From NCBI RefSeq assembly GCF_003217515.1, contig NZ_QJSX01000002.1, forward strand, positions 207,242-271,241: DNA of 64,000 nucleotides, in the 5' to 3' direction. The DNA comes from Deinococcus yavapaiensis KR-236. GTDB taxonomy: Bacteria; Deinococcota; Deinococci; Deinococcales; Deinococcaceae. The notes under the pieces were generated by a model. That model was not told where the DNA came from and did not search any database. It was given only the letters and a program-made list of their open reading frames with translations. A program made the translations under genes and the position numbers. Shown here in pieces: positions 34,924-43,250 of this stretch; positions within the stretch are counted from its first letter, which is position 1; each line of letters opens with the position of its first letter.

Positions 34924-36233
34924 AACGCCTGCCCACGGCACACCTTCGAACGCTGCGTGTCCGCATGTCGTTCGCGGTCTTCGTGCTGCTCGCCTTGGCG
35001 CTCGGCGCGCTCGTCGTCTTGTCGAGCGTTCAATTGCGCCGCACGAGTCTCGAAAGCCTCGATGCCCTGCTCGCCGAGAAGGCGCGCCAAGTGCATCATC
35101 ACATGCTCGATTCGTCCGCCTCGCCCGAGGCATTGCGTGACGTGCTGAGCGACGGGGTGATGCTGGTGGACGCCCGAGTCTCGCTCGGTGCACGTCGCTG
35201 GTGGGAAAGCGACGTGCGCGACATGCCCCACGCTTCGAGCCTCGGCTTCTCCGACGTCGACGGCTGGCGCATGCTGCGCGTCGAAGCCAACGGGGCCGCC
35301 ATCGAGGTAGGACGGCCGCTCGCCGTCGTGTGGGCGACGCAGCGAGACTACTTGCGGGCGGCCCTGCCCGTCGCGCTTTTCATCACCGTGATCGGCTGGG
35401 CGCTCGCGTGGATGGTGGTCCGCTTCAAACTGCGGCCTCTGCGTGACATCGCCGAGTGGGCGGCGCGCCTCGACACGCGCACGGACGACCTCACCCCGCC
35501 CGCCTTGAAATACCCGGACGAGATCGCCACGGTCGCTCGCGCCTTGTGGTCGGGCGTGATGCGCCTCAGGAAGGTTCGCGAGCGTGAGCGAACCTTCCTG
35601 GCAAACGCCAGCCATGATTTGCGCACGCCGATCGCCGCCCTGCAAGCCGAAGTCGAAGTGGCCCTCAGCCGTCGGCGCACCGCCGACGAGTACCGCGAGG
35701 TGCTGGAGCGCGTTTGGACGAAAACGCAGCATTTCGAGCGCCTCAGTGTGAACCTGCTGACGCTCAACCGCGTCGAGACCGCCCTGCCCGACTTACGTCC
35801 ACTCGATCTGTGGAGCGTGGCGGCAGAAGCCGTGGACCGCTTCATGCCGCTCGCGCTTTGCCTTAACATCGACTTGGACGTGGAGGGCGAGCCGAGCGAC
35901 ATCGAAGGCGATGAAGTGCTGCTCGCGCGCCTGCTCGACAATTTGTTGCAAAACGCCTTTCGAGCCACCTCTCCGGGAAAAGTCCTCGTCGCGGTGCGCG
36001 GCACGACGCTCGTCGTGGAAGACAATGGCGTCGGCTTCCCGGACGAGGTCCTGCGCCGCGTCGACGCCGCTGGATCCAGGCGAACGCAAGGCTTCGGGGT
36101 CGGGTTGAACGTCGTGTTCAGCATCGCCGAACTGCACGGTGGAAAAGTCACGCTGGAGCGCATGGAGGAAGGCGGGAGCCGCGTGACCGTGACCCTGAGA
36201 GCCGCTCACGATGCCCGAGAGCGCGCCGCCTAG
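34920..36233 (+). CDS. Sensor histidine kinase
   Basis: 437-residue membrane kinase. Two transmembrane helices (about 17-36 and 147-168) enclose a 110-residue periplasmic sensor. A HAMP-like linker (LRPLRDIAEWAARLD) leads to the H-box SHDLRTPIAAL with His232. The ATPase domain shows N-box LLDNLLQNAF, G1 VEDNGVGFP and G2 GFGVGLNVV. It pairs with the preceding regulator by overlap and order. The signal is unknown. Confidence 0.93.
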   Translation: MKRLPTAHLRTLRVRMSFAVFVLLALALGALVVLSSVQLRRTSLESLDALLAEKARQVHHHMLDSSASPEALRDVLSDGVMLVDARVSLGARRWWESDVRDMPHASSLGFSDVDGWRMLRVEANGAAIEVGRPLAVVWATQRDYLRAALPVALFITVIGWALAWMVVRFKLRPLRDIAEWAARLDTRTDDLTPPALKYPDEIATVARALWSGVMRLRKVRERERTFLANASHDLRTPIAALQAEVEVALSRRRTADEYREVLERVWTKTQHFERLSVNLLTLNRVETALPDLRPLDLWSVAAEAVDRFMPLALCLNIDLDVEGEPSDIEGDEVLLARLLDNLLQNAFRATSPGKVLVAVRGTTLVVEDNGVGFPDEVLRRVDAAGSRRTQGFGVGLNVVFSIAELHGGKVTLERMEEGGSRVTVTLRAAHDARERAA

Positions 36234-36245
36234 ACTGAAGGCCTC

Positions 36246-38060
36246 ATGCCACCGCGCCTCCTCGCGTCACTCGCTGCCTGGTCGTTCGCGCTGTACTCGT
36301 CGTCGCTCGCAGCGCCCGACGTGTTCGTCGCCTATCCACCGAACGCGTCGAGCGTCGCCTTCGATCACGTTCTCTTCGAAGGCTCCGTGACGCCCGGCGC
36401 GACCCTCTCCGTCGACGGACAACTCCTGCCGGTGGATCCCGACGGCTTGTTCATCGCGTGGTTGCCGCTGCGTCCGGGCCTCAACGTCTTGAAGCTGCAA
36501 AGCGAACTCGGCGGCGAGCGCAGCGACGTGGAGTGGTGGGTCACGTCGAAGCCCGACGTCGCCCTGCCAGCCGTTTCGACGGCGCTGCGCCTCGAATCGA
36601 TCGAGCCGCGAGCGAGCGTGGAAGTTTTCGACCTCTCGGGAAGCTTGGCGGCGCGAACGATCACGATTCGCTTTCACGGGGCGCCGGGCGGAACGGCGAC
36701 GTACCGAGCGGGGTCGAACGCGGAGCGGCCCATGACGGAACGCCTCGACGTACCGGGCCTCTACGAGGCAAAGCTGATCTTGGGAACGTCCGACCGCTTC
36801 GTGAACCTACCCGTGACCTTGGCGCTCGTGGGACGAGACGGGCAACGCGTCACGGCCACGGCGCCCGGAACGTTGAGCGCTCGACCGGGCGGGCCCAGGA
36901 ACGCGCTCGTCGTCGCGCCCGACGTCGGCATGGGAGTGAACTCGTATCTCACCGCGATCACCGACGAGGACGGCTGGCCCATCGTCTTCTCGAAGGCTGG
37001 GCAAAGCTTTCCGGTCGTCGCTCGCGTCGGCGATCGACTGCACGTCGCCCTCGAAGCGGGCCGCTTGGGATGGCTGCCGTCGAGCGCCGCCTCGTTGTCG
37101 TCAGCGCCCGCCGCGCCGTTGACGGCTCACTTGAGTTCGCCGAGCGTTCGTGCCCTACCGGGGGGCAGTCCGAGCGACGCTTCGTTCGAGGAAGTGCGCC
37201 TGCCCCTCACGGGGCGGGCTGCCTTCGAGGTGGTGCAGCCTGACGAGGGTAACTTCGCGCCGCTCAGGCTTCGCTTATTCGGAACGTCGAGCGAGGCTGA
37301 CACGATAGAGGGAGCGGGCTTCGTGCGGACGGTCGACGTGACTCGGGACGCGGACACGACGAACGTGACGCTGCACTTCGCCGGGTCGGGCGCGTGGGGC
37401 TACACGACGACCTTCGACGGCAATGACCTCGTGGTCCGCGTGCGCGTTCCGCCGATCTTGGACGACGCTCGTCCGCTTTCCGGACGGCGCGTCGTACTCG
37501 ATGCGGGTCACGGCGGCCGTGAGCTCGGGGGCGCGGGCAGTTTGCGGGTCCCGGAAAAAGACCTCGTCTTGCCGGTTACCCTGCGGCTCGCGCAACTTCT
37601 GCGCGAGCGTGGCGCGACCGTCTTCCTGACGCGCCAAACGGACGTCACGGTGCCGTTGTACGATCGGGCGCTCTTCGCCGAAGCGCAGAACGCGGACGTG
37701 CTCCTCAGCATCCACGCCAACGCGTTGCCGGACGGACAGCCTCCGGCCTGCTGCCGAGGAGCGGGCGCGTACTACTTTCAACCGGGGGCGAGGCGCCTCG
37801 CCCGCACCCTCGTTGACGCCGTCGTGGCGGGCGTGCCCGGCAGCGTGCGCGACACCCAAGAGGACGGCAGCGGGGTTTTCCGCCGCAACTTCGCGCTCGC
37901 CCGCCCGAGCACGCAGCTCAGCGTCCTGATGGAACTCGCTTACCTCACCGACCGGGACGACTTGCGTTTGCTGATGAGCGGCGCGGGAAGGGAAGCGTAC
38001 GCACGCAGCCTCGCCGACGGCCTCGAAGCGTACTTTCGCGCGTCAGCGCAAACGCCCTAG
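36246..38060 (+). CDS. N-acetylmuramoyl-L-alanine amidase (Amidase_3)
   Basis: 604-residue exported cell-wall hydrolase. Signal peptide 1-22, then a long beta-rich region of about 390 residues that probably contains binding modules and an AMIN-like domain. The zinc-dependent catalytic domain begins near 415 with VVLDAGHGGRELGG, followed by the Glu in VPEKD, the His in LLSIHANAL and the catalytic Glu in LMELAYLT. It cuts the MurNAc-L-Ala bond. The start ATG 36246 is 12 nt past the kinase stop with GAAGG close by; TAGACT 9 nt before the ATG may be its own -10 box. Confidence 0.92.
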   Translation: MPPRLLASLAAWSFALYSSSLAAPDVFVAYPPNASSVAFDHVLFEGSVTPGATLSVDGQLLPVDPDGLFIAWLPLRPGLNVLKLQSELGGERSDVEWWVTSKPDVALPAVSTALRLESIEPRASVEVFDLSGSLAARTITIRFHGAPGGTATYRAGSNAERPMTERLDVPGLYEAKLILGTSDRFVNLPVTLALVGRDGQRVTATAPGTLSARPGGPRNALVVAPDVGMGVNSYLTAITDEDGWPIVFSKAGQSFPVVARVGDRLHVALEAGRLGWLPSSAASLSSAPAAPLTAHLSSPSVRALPGGSPSDASFEEVRLPLTGRAAFEVVQPDEGNFAPLRLRLFGTSSEADTIEGAGFVRTVDVTRDADTTNVTLHFAGSGAWGYTTTFDGNDLVVRVRVPPILDDARPLSGRRVVLDAGHGGRELGGAGSLRVPEKDLVLPVTLRLAQLLRERGATVFLTRQTDVTVPLYDRALFAEAQNADVLLSIHANALPDGQPPACCRGAGAYYFQPGARRLARTLVDAVVAGVPGSVRDTQEDGSGVFRRNFALARPSTQLSVLMELAYLTDRDDLRLLMSGAGREAYARSLADGLEAYFRASAQTP

Positions 38061-38639
38061 CCCCTTGCGAATGAGCTGATCGGCGCTGAGCGAGGGATCT
38101 TCGGACAGCAACTCGGAAACGACGGCGCGCACGCCGAGTTCACGGAAGCCGAGGGCAAGCAAGGCGTCCACCGCGTCGCGCTCCGCGCTGGAGTTGAGGC
38201 CCATGGGCCGCTTCGACGCCGAGACCTCGTTGGCGAGCCGAGGCGGCAACTTGCTGCGAAGCTCCAGCGTGAGACGCTCGGCGGTCTTTTTGCCGACCCC
38301 CGAGACGCTGCTCAACAAGCCGATGTCACCGTTCAAGATGGCGTGGGCCAGCACGGCCGATGGCATGGCGCTCAGCAAGGCGAGGGCGAGCTTGCCGCCG
38401 ACGCCCGACACGGACACGAGGTAATCGAACAACGTCCCGAGGTCGGCTTGATGAAAGCCGAAGAGCGTCCAAGCGTCCTCGCGAACTTGCAGGCGGGTGT
38501 GCAGCGTGGCGACTTCGCCGATGGTCAGCGTTTCGAGCGTCGTCTTCGGGCACAACGCCTCGTAGCCGACGCCACCGGCCATGATCACGGCGCTGCTTTC
38601 GCGCAACTCGCGCACGGGCCCTTCGAGAAAAGCGATCAC
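38043..38639 (-). CDS. ruvA: Holliday junction branch migration protein RuvA
   Basis: 198-residue RuvA that tetramerises on four-way junctions and loads RuvB. Domain I (1-63) starts MIAFLEGPVRELRESSAVI; domain II holds the two helix-hairpin-helix motifs LVSVSGVGGKLALALL and LSSVSGVGKKTAERL; domain III (about 150-198) is the RuvB-binding tail. GTG 38639 lies 5 nt after TAAGAT, a leaderless start. The 3' end overlaps the convergent amidase gene by 18 nt. An inverted repeat near the -35 box may be an SOS- or RDRM-like operator. Confidence 0.95.
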   Translation of the reverse strand: MIAFLEGPVRELRESSAVIMAGGVGYEALCPKTTLETLTIGEVATLHTRLQVREDAWTLFGFHQADLGTLFDYLVSVSGVGGKLALALLSAMPSAVLAHAILNGDIGLLSSVSGVGKKTAERLTLELRSKLPPRLANEVSASKRPMGLNSSAERDAVDALLALGFRELGVRAVVSELLSEDPSLSADQLIRKGLGRLR

Positions 38640-38648
38640 GATTCATCT

Positions 38649-38681
38649 TACCAGCCGCCTGCCACTCTGTTCGTAACAGAA
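38649..38681 (-). promoter_or_regulatory. ruvA promoter with palindrome
   Basis: TAAGAT is at 38650-38645 on the minus strand, just before GTG 38639. Around 17-31 nt upstream of it lies TCTGTT-ACG-AACAGA (38680-38666), a perfect 6-bp inverted repeat inside a 17-bp window (38665-38681), overlapping the -35 position. Confidence 0.55.
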
Positions 38682-38715
38682 CGCCGCTCGTCGCTCGCGC
38701 TTCACCTTCGTGCGC

Positions 38716-38721
38716 TAAGCT
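38716..38721 (+). promoter_or_regulatory. -10 box of lepB
   Basis: TAAGCT, 6 nt before GTG 38728; leaderless layout. Confidence 0.5.
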
Positions 38722-38727
38722 CCGTGG

Positions 38728-39291
38728 GTGCGCCGTAGAACTTGGCAACTCGTCAAAGACTGGGTGCTCGGCGCCATCGTGCCCGTGTGGATCGTCGCGA
38801 CCTTTTTGTGCATGCTCGCCCGCGTGGACGGCAACTCCATGAATCCCACCTTGCACGACGGCGATCTGCTGCTGCTCTACAAGTTGCCGCGCTGGTTGCA
38901 CGTCTGGAGCGGCAACCACGACGACTGGCCACGCCGAGGCGACATCATCGTCTTCAAAGGCCCGGCGAATCAACCTGAAAGCTACGAGACGACGATGTTC
39001 GGCTTGAAGCACCGCCCATACCTCATCAAGCGTGTCGTCGGGCTCGCCGGGGACACGATCGAGATTCGTGGTGGCTGGCTGTACCGTGACGGACGCCGCG
39101 TCGCCGAGAGCACCACGACCGGCGAGGCCGGACAGGACGAAGCCCAGGTCGTCGTTCCCGAAGGGCACGTGTACGTTCTCGGCGACAATCGACGGCTCGG
39201 AGAAAGCGTGGACTCGCGCTACTTCGGCTTCGTCGCGTATCGAGACGTCGCGGGCGTGATCGGGCCGAAGTTGTGGAGCGCGCCACCCTGA
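38728..39291 (+). CDS. lepB: Signal peptidase I
   Basis: 187-residue membrane-anchored peptidase that cleaves Sec and Tat signal peptides. One N-terminal membrane helix (about 12-32) is followed by box B GNSMNPTL with nucleophile Ser37, box D LIKRVVGLAGD with general base Lys101, and box E GDNR...SVDSRYFG. GTG 38728 gives the normal length and lies 6 nt after TAAGCT. It is divergent from ruvA, and the two share an intergenic region of 88 bases. Confidence 0.94.
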   Translation: MRRRTWQLVKDWVLGAIVPVWIVATFLCMLARVDGNSMNPTLHDGDLLLLYKLPRWLHVWSGNHDDWPRRGDIIVFKGPANQPESYETTMFGLKHRPYLIKRVVGLAGDTIEIRGGWLYRDGRRVAESTTTGEAGQDEAQVVVPEGHVYVLGDNRRLGESVDSRYFGFVAYRDVAGVIGPKLWSAPP

Positions 39292-39292
39292 G

Positions 39293-39298
39293 TAAGAT
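39293..39298 (+). promoter_or_regulatory. -10 box of the enoyl-CoA hydratase gene
   Basis: TAAGAT, 6 nt before ATG 39305, directly after the lepB stop. Confidence 0.5.
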
Positions 39299-39304
39299 GA
39301 CCGC

Positions 39305-40096
39305 ATGACCTCGCAAAACCCGGCGTTCGAGCATATCGTGGTGGAGGTGCGGCCCGGTCACGTCGGCCTCGTTCGCCTCAACCGCCCCAAGGTGCTCAAC
39401 GCCCTCAATGCTGCCACCCTCGCCGAGATCGTGACCGCCGTGCGCGCATTCGACGCCGACTCGAACGTGGGCGCCATCGTCATCACCGGGAGCGAACGGG
39501 CTTTCGCCGCCGGAGCGGACATCGCCGAGATGAGCGGCAAGAGCGCGGCGGACTTGCTCGCCGACGTGCGCCTCGCGCAGTGGGAAGCGCTGCGCAAGAC
39601 TTCCAAGCCCTTGATCGCCGCTGTCGCCGGTTTCGCGCTCGGCGGAGGCCACGAACTCGTCATGGTGTGCGACATCGTCATCGCCGCCGAGAACGCGGTG
39701 TTCGGTCAGCCCGAAATCAACCTCGGGATCATTCCCGGTGCGGGCGGCACGCAGCGACTCGCTCGCGCGCTCGGCAAGAGCTTGGCGATGGAAATCGTGC
39801 TGAACGACCGCCGTCTCAGCGCCGACGAAGCTTTGCGGGCGGGGCTCGTGAGCCGCGTCGTGCCGACCGAGCGCGTCCTGGACGAAGCCTTGAGCGTCGC
39901 GCGCCAAATCGCCGCTCGGGCGCCCGTCGCCGTGCGCCTCGCGAAGCAAAGCGTCCTCAAAGCCTTCGACACGACCCTCGAAGTCGGCTTGGAGTTGGAA
40001 CGGCACAACTTCTACCTCTTGTTCTCCACCGAAGACCAAAAGGAAGGCATGCGCGCCTTCCTGGAGAAACGCCCGCCGAATTGGAAGGGACGTTGA
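39305..40096 (+). CDS. Enoyl-CoA hydratase/isomerase family protein
   Basis: 263-residue crotonase-fold enzyme. The oxyanion-hole segments AFAAGADIAEM and GFALGGGHEL and both catalytic Glu positions (GGGHELVMVCD and QPEINLGIIPGAGG) are kept, so hydratase activity in beta-oxidation is expected. It also resembles PaaF of phenylacetate breakdown, whose operon end lies at the left edge of the window. The ATG lies 6 nt after TAAGAT (39293-39298). Confidence 0.92.
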   Translation: MTSQNPAFEHIVVEVRPGHVGLVRLNRPKVLNALNAATLAEIVTAVRAFDADSNVGAIVITGSERAFAAGADIAEMSGKSAADLLADVRLAQWEALRKTSKPLIAAVAGFALGGGHELVMVCDIVIAAENAVFGQPEINLGIIPGAGGTQRLARALGKSLAMEIVLNDRRLSADEALRAGLVSRVVPTERVLDEALSVARQIAARAPVAVRLAKQSVLKAFDTTLEVGLELERHNFYLLFSTEDQKEGMRAFLEKRPPNWKGR

Positions 40097-40131
40097 ACGA
40101 GCGCCAAGGCATTCGGCCTTGGCGCTCGTTC
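40095..40131. terminator. Bidirectional terminator overlapping the hydratase stop
   Basis: 16-bp perfect stem with loop ATTCG. The stem begins inside the stop codon of the hydratase gene and faces the convergent tdh gene. Confidence 0.8.
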
Positions 40132-40180
40132 GACACACCCGTGGGCGCCGTGTTCATTTTCTCCGAATCCAGCCTCGGCG

Positions 40181-41224
40181 TCACACTTCCTGCGGCAGCA
40201 TGACGGGCTTGATCGCGTTGCCCGCGCGAACCGCCTCGAAGACCGCCTCGAAGTGGGTCATCGGTACGTGGTGGCTGATGACGGCCCGAAGGTCGACTTT
40301 GCCGCGCGTCACGAGTTCGCGCACTTGATACCAAGTCTCGAACATCTTGCGGCCCGAGATGCCCGTGACGGTCGCCGCCTTGAAGACGATGTCGTTGGCG
40401 AGATCGAACTCGATGGCGCCCGCCGGAATGCCGAGCAAGCTCGCGTGCCCGCCGTACGTCAGCGATTGGAAGCCTTGGCGAATCGCCGCCTGATTGCCGC
40501 TGAACTCCAGCAAGGTGTCCACGCCGTCTCCACGGGTCGCGTCGTACACGGCCTTCACGACGTCCGTGCTTCTCGGGTCGAGCGTGAGATCTGCGCCGAG
40601 TTCGCGCGCCTTGTGAAGCCGCGTCTCGTTCGGGTCGGTCGCGATGATGAGCGACGCTCCGCTCGCCCGCGCCACTTGAATCGCCATGAGGCCAATAGGG
40701 CCACAGCCCGTCACGAGCACCGTCCGGCTCGACACGCCAGGTCCTGCCAACGTCGTTTGAACGGCGTTTCCGAAGGGCTCTTGCAGCGACGCCACTTCCC
40801 ACGGCATGTCCGGATCGTTCACCCAGGCGTTTTCGGCGGGAATCACCGCGTACTGCGCGAAGATGCCCGGCATGTCCACGCCGAGGATGCGCAAGTTCTT
40901 ACAGATGTGCTTGCGGCCCGTGCGGCACTGAAGGCAGTGACCGCACGCCACGTGCGTCTCTGCGCTGACGTGATCGCCGACCTTCACCATGTCGGGATTG
41001 ACGCCCGGCCCGACTTGCACGACCTTGCCGGTCATTTCGTGGCCGAAGACCATCGGCGCGGGAAAGCGCGAGCGTGCCCACGCGTCCCAGTTGTAAATGT
41101 GCATGTCGGTGCCGCAAATGCTCGTCGCCATCACCTCGACGAGAATCTCGCCGTGACTTGGCGTCGGCTCTGGAACTTCGATAAGTTGGGCGCCCGGTCG
41201 GGCTTCTTTGAAAAGGGCTCGCAT
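40181..41224 (-). CDS. tdh: L-threonine 3-dehydrogenase
   Basis: 347-residue zinc medium-chain dehydrogenase that oxidises threonine to 2-amino-3-ketobutyrate. The catalytic zinc ligands are in SICGTDMHIYNWD and VFGHEMTG. The structural zinc uses four Cys in HVACGHCLQCRTGRKHIC. The NAD loop is VTGCGPIGLMA, and PFGNAVQT and GRKMFETWY are Tdh signatures. ATG 41224 is preferred over the upstream GTG 41236 because TACAGT overlaps that GTG. Kbl, the usual partner, is not next to it. Confidence 0.93.
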   Translation of the reverse strand: MRALFKEARPGAQLIEVPEPTPSHGEILVEVMATSICGTDMHIYNWDAWARSRFPAPMVFGHEMTGKVVQVGPGVNPDMVKVGDHVSAETHVACGHCLQCRTGRKHICKNLRILGVDMPGIFAQYAVIPAENAWVNDPDMPWEVASLQEPFGNAVQTTLAGPGVSSRTVLVTGCGPIGLMAIQVARASGASLIIATDPNETRLHKARELGADLTLDPRSTDVVKAVYDATRGDGVDTLLEFSGNQAAIRQGFQSLTYGGHASLLGIPAGAIEFDLANDIVFKAATVTGISGRKMFETWYQVRELVTRGKVDLRAVISHHVPMTHFEAVFEAVRAGNAIKPVMLPQEV

Positions 41225-41234
41225 AAAGCGATTC

Positions 41235-41256
41235 ACTGTAACGCAAACGAGCGTTA
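41235..41256 (-). promoter_or_regulatory. tdh promoter with inverted repeat
   Basis: -10 box TACAGT (41240-41235) lies 10 nt before the ATG. Directly upstream is the exact inverted repeat TAACGC-N6-GCGTTA (41239-41256), overlapping the spacer, a possible operator. Confidence 0.45.
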
Positions 41257-41357
41257 GGGAGGTGATCTTGCCGTGATGCTAAGAAATCAATTCGCCGCCC
41301 GGAAATACTTCAGAAAATCGTATCCGAGTGCCCACTTTCTTCGCTTACGCTCGACGC

Positions 41358-41594
41358 ATGAATATCACGATTCTGTGCGATACGAACGATCTCTCCGGAG
41401 GCGCTTCCGGACGCGTCGTGGAAACGCAACTCGGCTGGCTCAAGCTCGGAGACCGTGTCTTGCTGCATTTGCACGGCGCGGAAGGCGGTCGGAGCTCGCT
41501 GCAGTTTCGAGGTCGCGAGTACGACGTCGTCGTCCACGCCTTCTCCAGCTATCCCAGCGGTCGGGCGCGCGTGTTCGCTCGAATGCTCGCCTGA
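41358..41594 (+). CDS. Small protein of unknown function
   Basis: 78-residue protein starting MNITILCDTNDLSGGASGR. The ATG follows TACGCT (41346-41351) by exactly 6 nt, the local leaderless promoter layout, which is the main support that this frame is real. The sequence is rich in Gly, Arg and Leu without membrane segment or Cys motif. It converges on the Rieske gene, 2 nt away. A longer frame here, starting at 41273 with a strong ribosome-site-like sequence, has Arg-rich composition and looks like a shadow. Confidence 0.55.
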   Translation: MNITILCDTNDLSGGASGRVVETQLGWLKLGDRVLLHLHGAEGGRSSLQFRGREYDVVVHAFSSYPSGRARVFARMLA

Positions 41595-41596
41595 CG

Positions 41597-42190
41597 TCAA
41601 GCGCTCGGCGGCGGCTCGATTCCCGTCGCGAACAACTCGTCGCCACGCGCTTCGAGCCGTACCCTCGGTAAAGGGTACAGCGCCCGCCCGATGACGCTTC
41701 GTCCCTCGCGCGCCGGATCGAACACCGAGAAATGGCACGGGCAACCCAAGACGGGGTGATCCGGGCGGTAGTTGTACGTCAACGCGACCGCGTCGGGATT
41801 CGGCAAGTGGTTCACCAGACACCCGAGGTGTGTGCACACGCGGGAAAACGCGACGAAGTGCGCGCCGGACGATGTCAGGCTGTACGCGGTGGGGCGCTCC
41901 AACCGCACGAGGACGCACGACGTGCCCGCGAACGAGAAGTCGCGCATAGAGAAGGGCTCCGGGAAGTCAGCGATGGCGGCGACGCGCCGAGGAGGCTTCG
42001 AAACGTACTTCGGCGCCCCCGCCTCGCGCTTGTCGAGCGTGACGTGCTTGGCGTAGTCGATCATGTACCCGAAAGCTCCGAGCGTCGCGCCGACTGGCAG
42101 CACCCACCAGTACTCCAACAGCTTGCGGCGCTCGATCTTACGTACCGTGCGCTTCGGAAAAGACGGCTTGGGCGTGGGCGCGTCGCTCAC
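41597..42190 (-). CDS. Rieske iron-sulfur protein (QcrA-like)
   Basis: 197-residue membrane-anchored Rieske protein. A basic N-terminal tail precedes one membrane helix (about 28-43). The soluble domain carries CTHLGC and CPCH, giving the two Cys and two His for a 2Fe-2S cluster, so the redox centre is intact. Usual partners are a cytochrome b and c in a bc-type complex; the cytochrome c-type protein lies one gene upstream, but cytochrome b is not in the window. GTG 42190 is 1 nt after the preceding stop, with GGGAGG upstream. Last gene of the ccm train. Confidence 0.92.
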   Translation of the reverse strand: MSDAPTPKPSFPKRTVRKIERRKLLEYWWVLPVGATLGAFGYMIDYAKHVTLDKREAGAPKYVSKPPRRVAAIADFPEPFSMRDFSFAGTSCVLVRLERPTAYSLTSSGAHFVAFSRVCTHLGCLVNHLPNPDAVALTYNYRPDHPVLGCPCHFSVFDPAREGRSVIGRALYPLPRVRLEARGDELFATGIEPPPSA

Positions 42191-42191
42191 G

Positions 42192-43250
42192 TCAAGAGCC
42201 TCCCTGCCAGCTCCTCAGCAACTTCACGAGGGCGTCGAGCCGCTCGTTGGACAGCTCGGTCGCGTCGTAGGCGGGCATTCCGGCGGCGCCGCCTCGCACG
42301 ACCGCCTTGATGGCATCCTCGCTCAAACGCGACTCTTCGAGGCTCGGTCCGACGCCTCCTTGCCCTTCGGTGCCATGACACGAGGCGCAACTCGCCGCGT
42401 ACGTCGCGCGCCCGAGGTCCGCCGCGCTGTCCGCGCCGCGCAACGTCGCGATGAGTTCGTCGGCGTCCCGTCCTTGCGGGTTGAGGGTCCGGTAGCGCTC
42501 CAACGCCTTCAACGCGCCTGGCACGTCTCCGCCGCGGGCGAGGGCGAAGCCGAGAAAGAGCTGCCCTTCGTCGCTGTTCGGCTCGAGCCGCGCGGCCAAA
42601 TCGATGAATTGGTACGCTTCTCGCAGCTTGTCCGGATCTTGCAGCAGCACTCCGCCAACGCGGCGCAGCGCTTCCGCCTGCCGTGGATCGACGCGCAGCG
42701 CGTCGGCGTAAGCGCGGGCGGCATCCTCGAAGCGGCCCGCCTGGAAGTTGGCGCGGCCGAGCGTCATGTACGCTTGGAGGGTCTTCGACGACCTCGCCGC
42801 GCGCTCGAGCCGGGGAATGTCGAGCGCGCTTCTCAAGGCGTCCTGCTCGCCCGCCCCGAGACCCGCGAGTTGCCAGCGCGGCAGGAACGTGAAGGCGCCA
42901 ATCGCCACGAGCGCCATCGCGCCGACGAGAGCGACCATGCCGGGCCGAACGGGGGAGACGCCGGGACGCTTCGGCGTGACGGGCAGTGCTTCGAGGGCGC
43001 TCAGCGCGCGGCCCGCGCGGCCCTGCAAGCGAAGCCGCTCCTTGCGCGCGGCTTCCTCGTCCGCTTCGCCACGCTCCACCGCATCGTCGAGTTCGCGAAT
43101 GGCGGCGAGGACGACGCCGTACTCCTCTTCGAGGTCCGCGCGCACCTCGTCGGTCGCCGACGTTTCAGGAGCCGCCTTGCCCAGGGGACCGGTGACGACG
43201 ATCAGGGCGGCGACGATCGAGACGACGAGGGCGACGACGAGGAGAATCAA
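42192..43250 (-). CDS. CcmI-like/TPR protein fused to a cytochrome c domain
   Basis: 352 residues in three parts. Residues 1-123 look like CcmI: a first membrane helix (1-20), a charged segment with ELDDAVERGEADEEAARKER, and a second helix (about 105-123). Residues about 145-265 are tetratricopeptide-like helical repeats. Residues 270-350 are a class I cytochrome c domain with the haem site Cys288-A-S-Cys291-His292 and a likely axial Met325 (GMPAY). In known systems CcmI is a chaperone for apocytochromes and carries no haem itself. TTG 43250 overlaps the ccmH stop (TTGA), with AAAGGA 6 nt upstream. Confidence 0.88.
   Translation of the reverse strand: MILLVVALVVSIVAALIVVTGPLGKAAPETSATDEVRADLEEEYGVVLAAIRELDDAVERGEADEEAARKERLRLQGRAGRALSALEALPVTPKRPGVSPVRPGMVALVGAMALVAIGAFTFLPRWQLAGLGAGEQDALRSALDIPRLERAARSSKTLQAYMTLGRANFQAGRFEDAARAYADALRVDPRQAEALRRVGGVLLQDPDKLREAYQFIDLAARLEPNSDEGQLFLGFALARGGDVPGALKALERYRTLNPQGRDADELIATLRGADSAADLGRATYAASCASCHGTEGQGGVGPSLEESRLSEDAIKAVVRGGAAGMPAYDATELSNERLDALVKLLRSWQGGS

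Noticed and set aside
41273..41671. 132-codon plus-strand frame behind a near-perfect ribosome-binding sequence
   Set aside because: Arg-rich composition, overlaps both the small leaderless gene and the Rieske gene in other frames, no family pattern.
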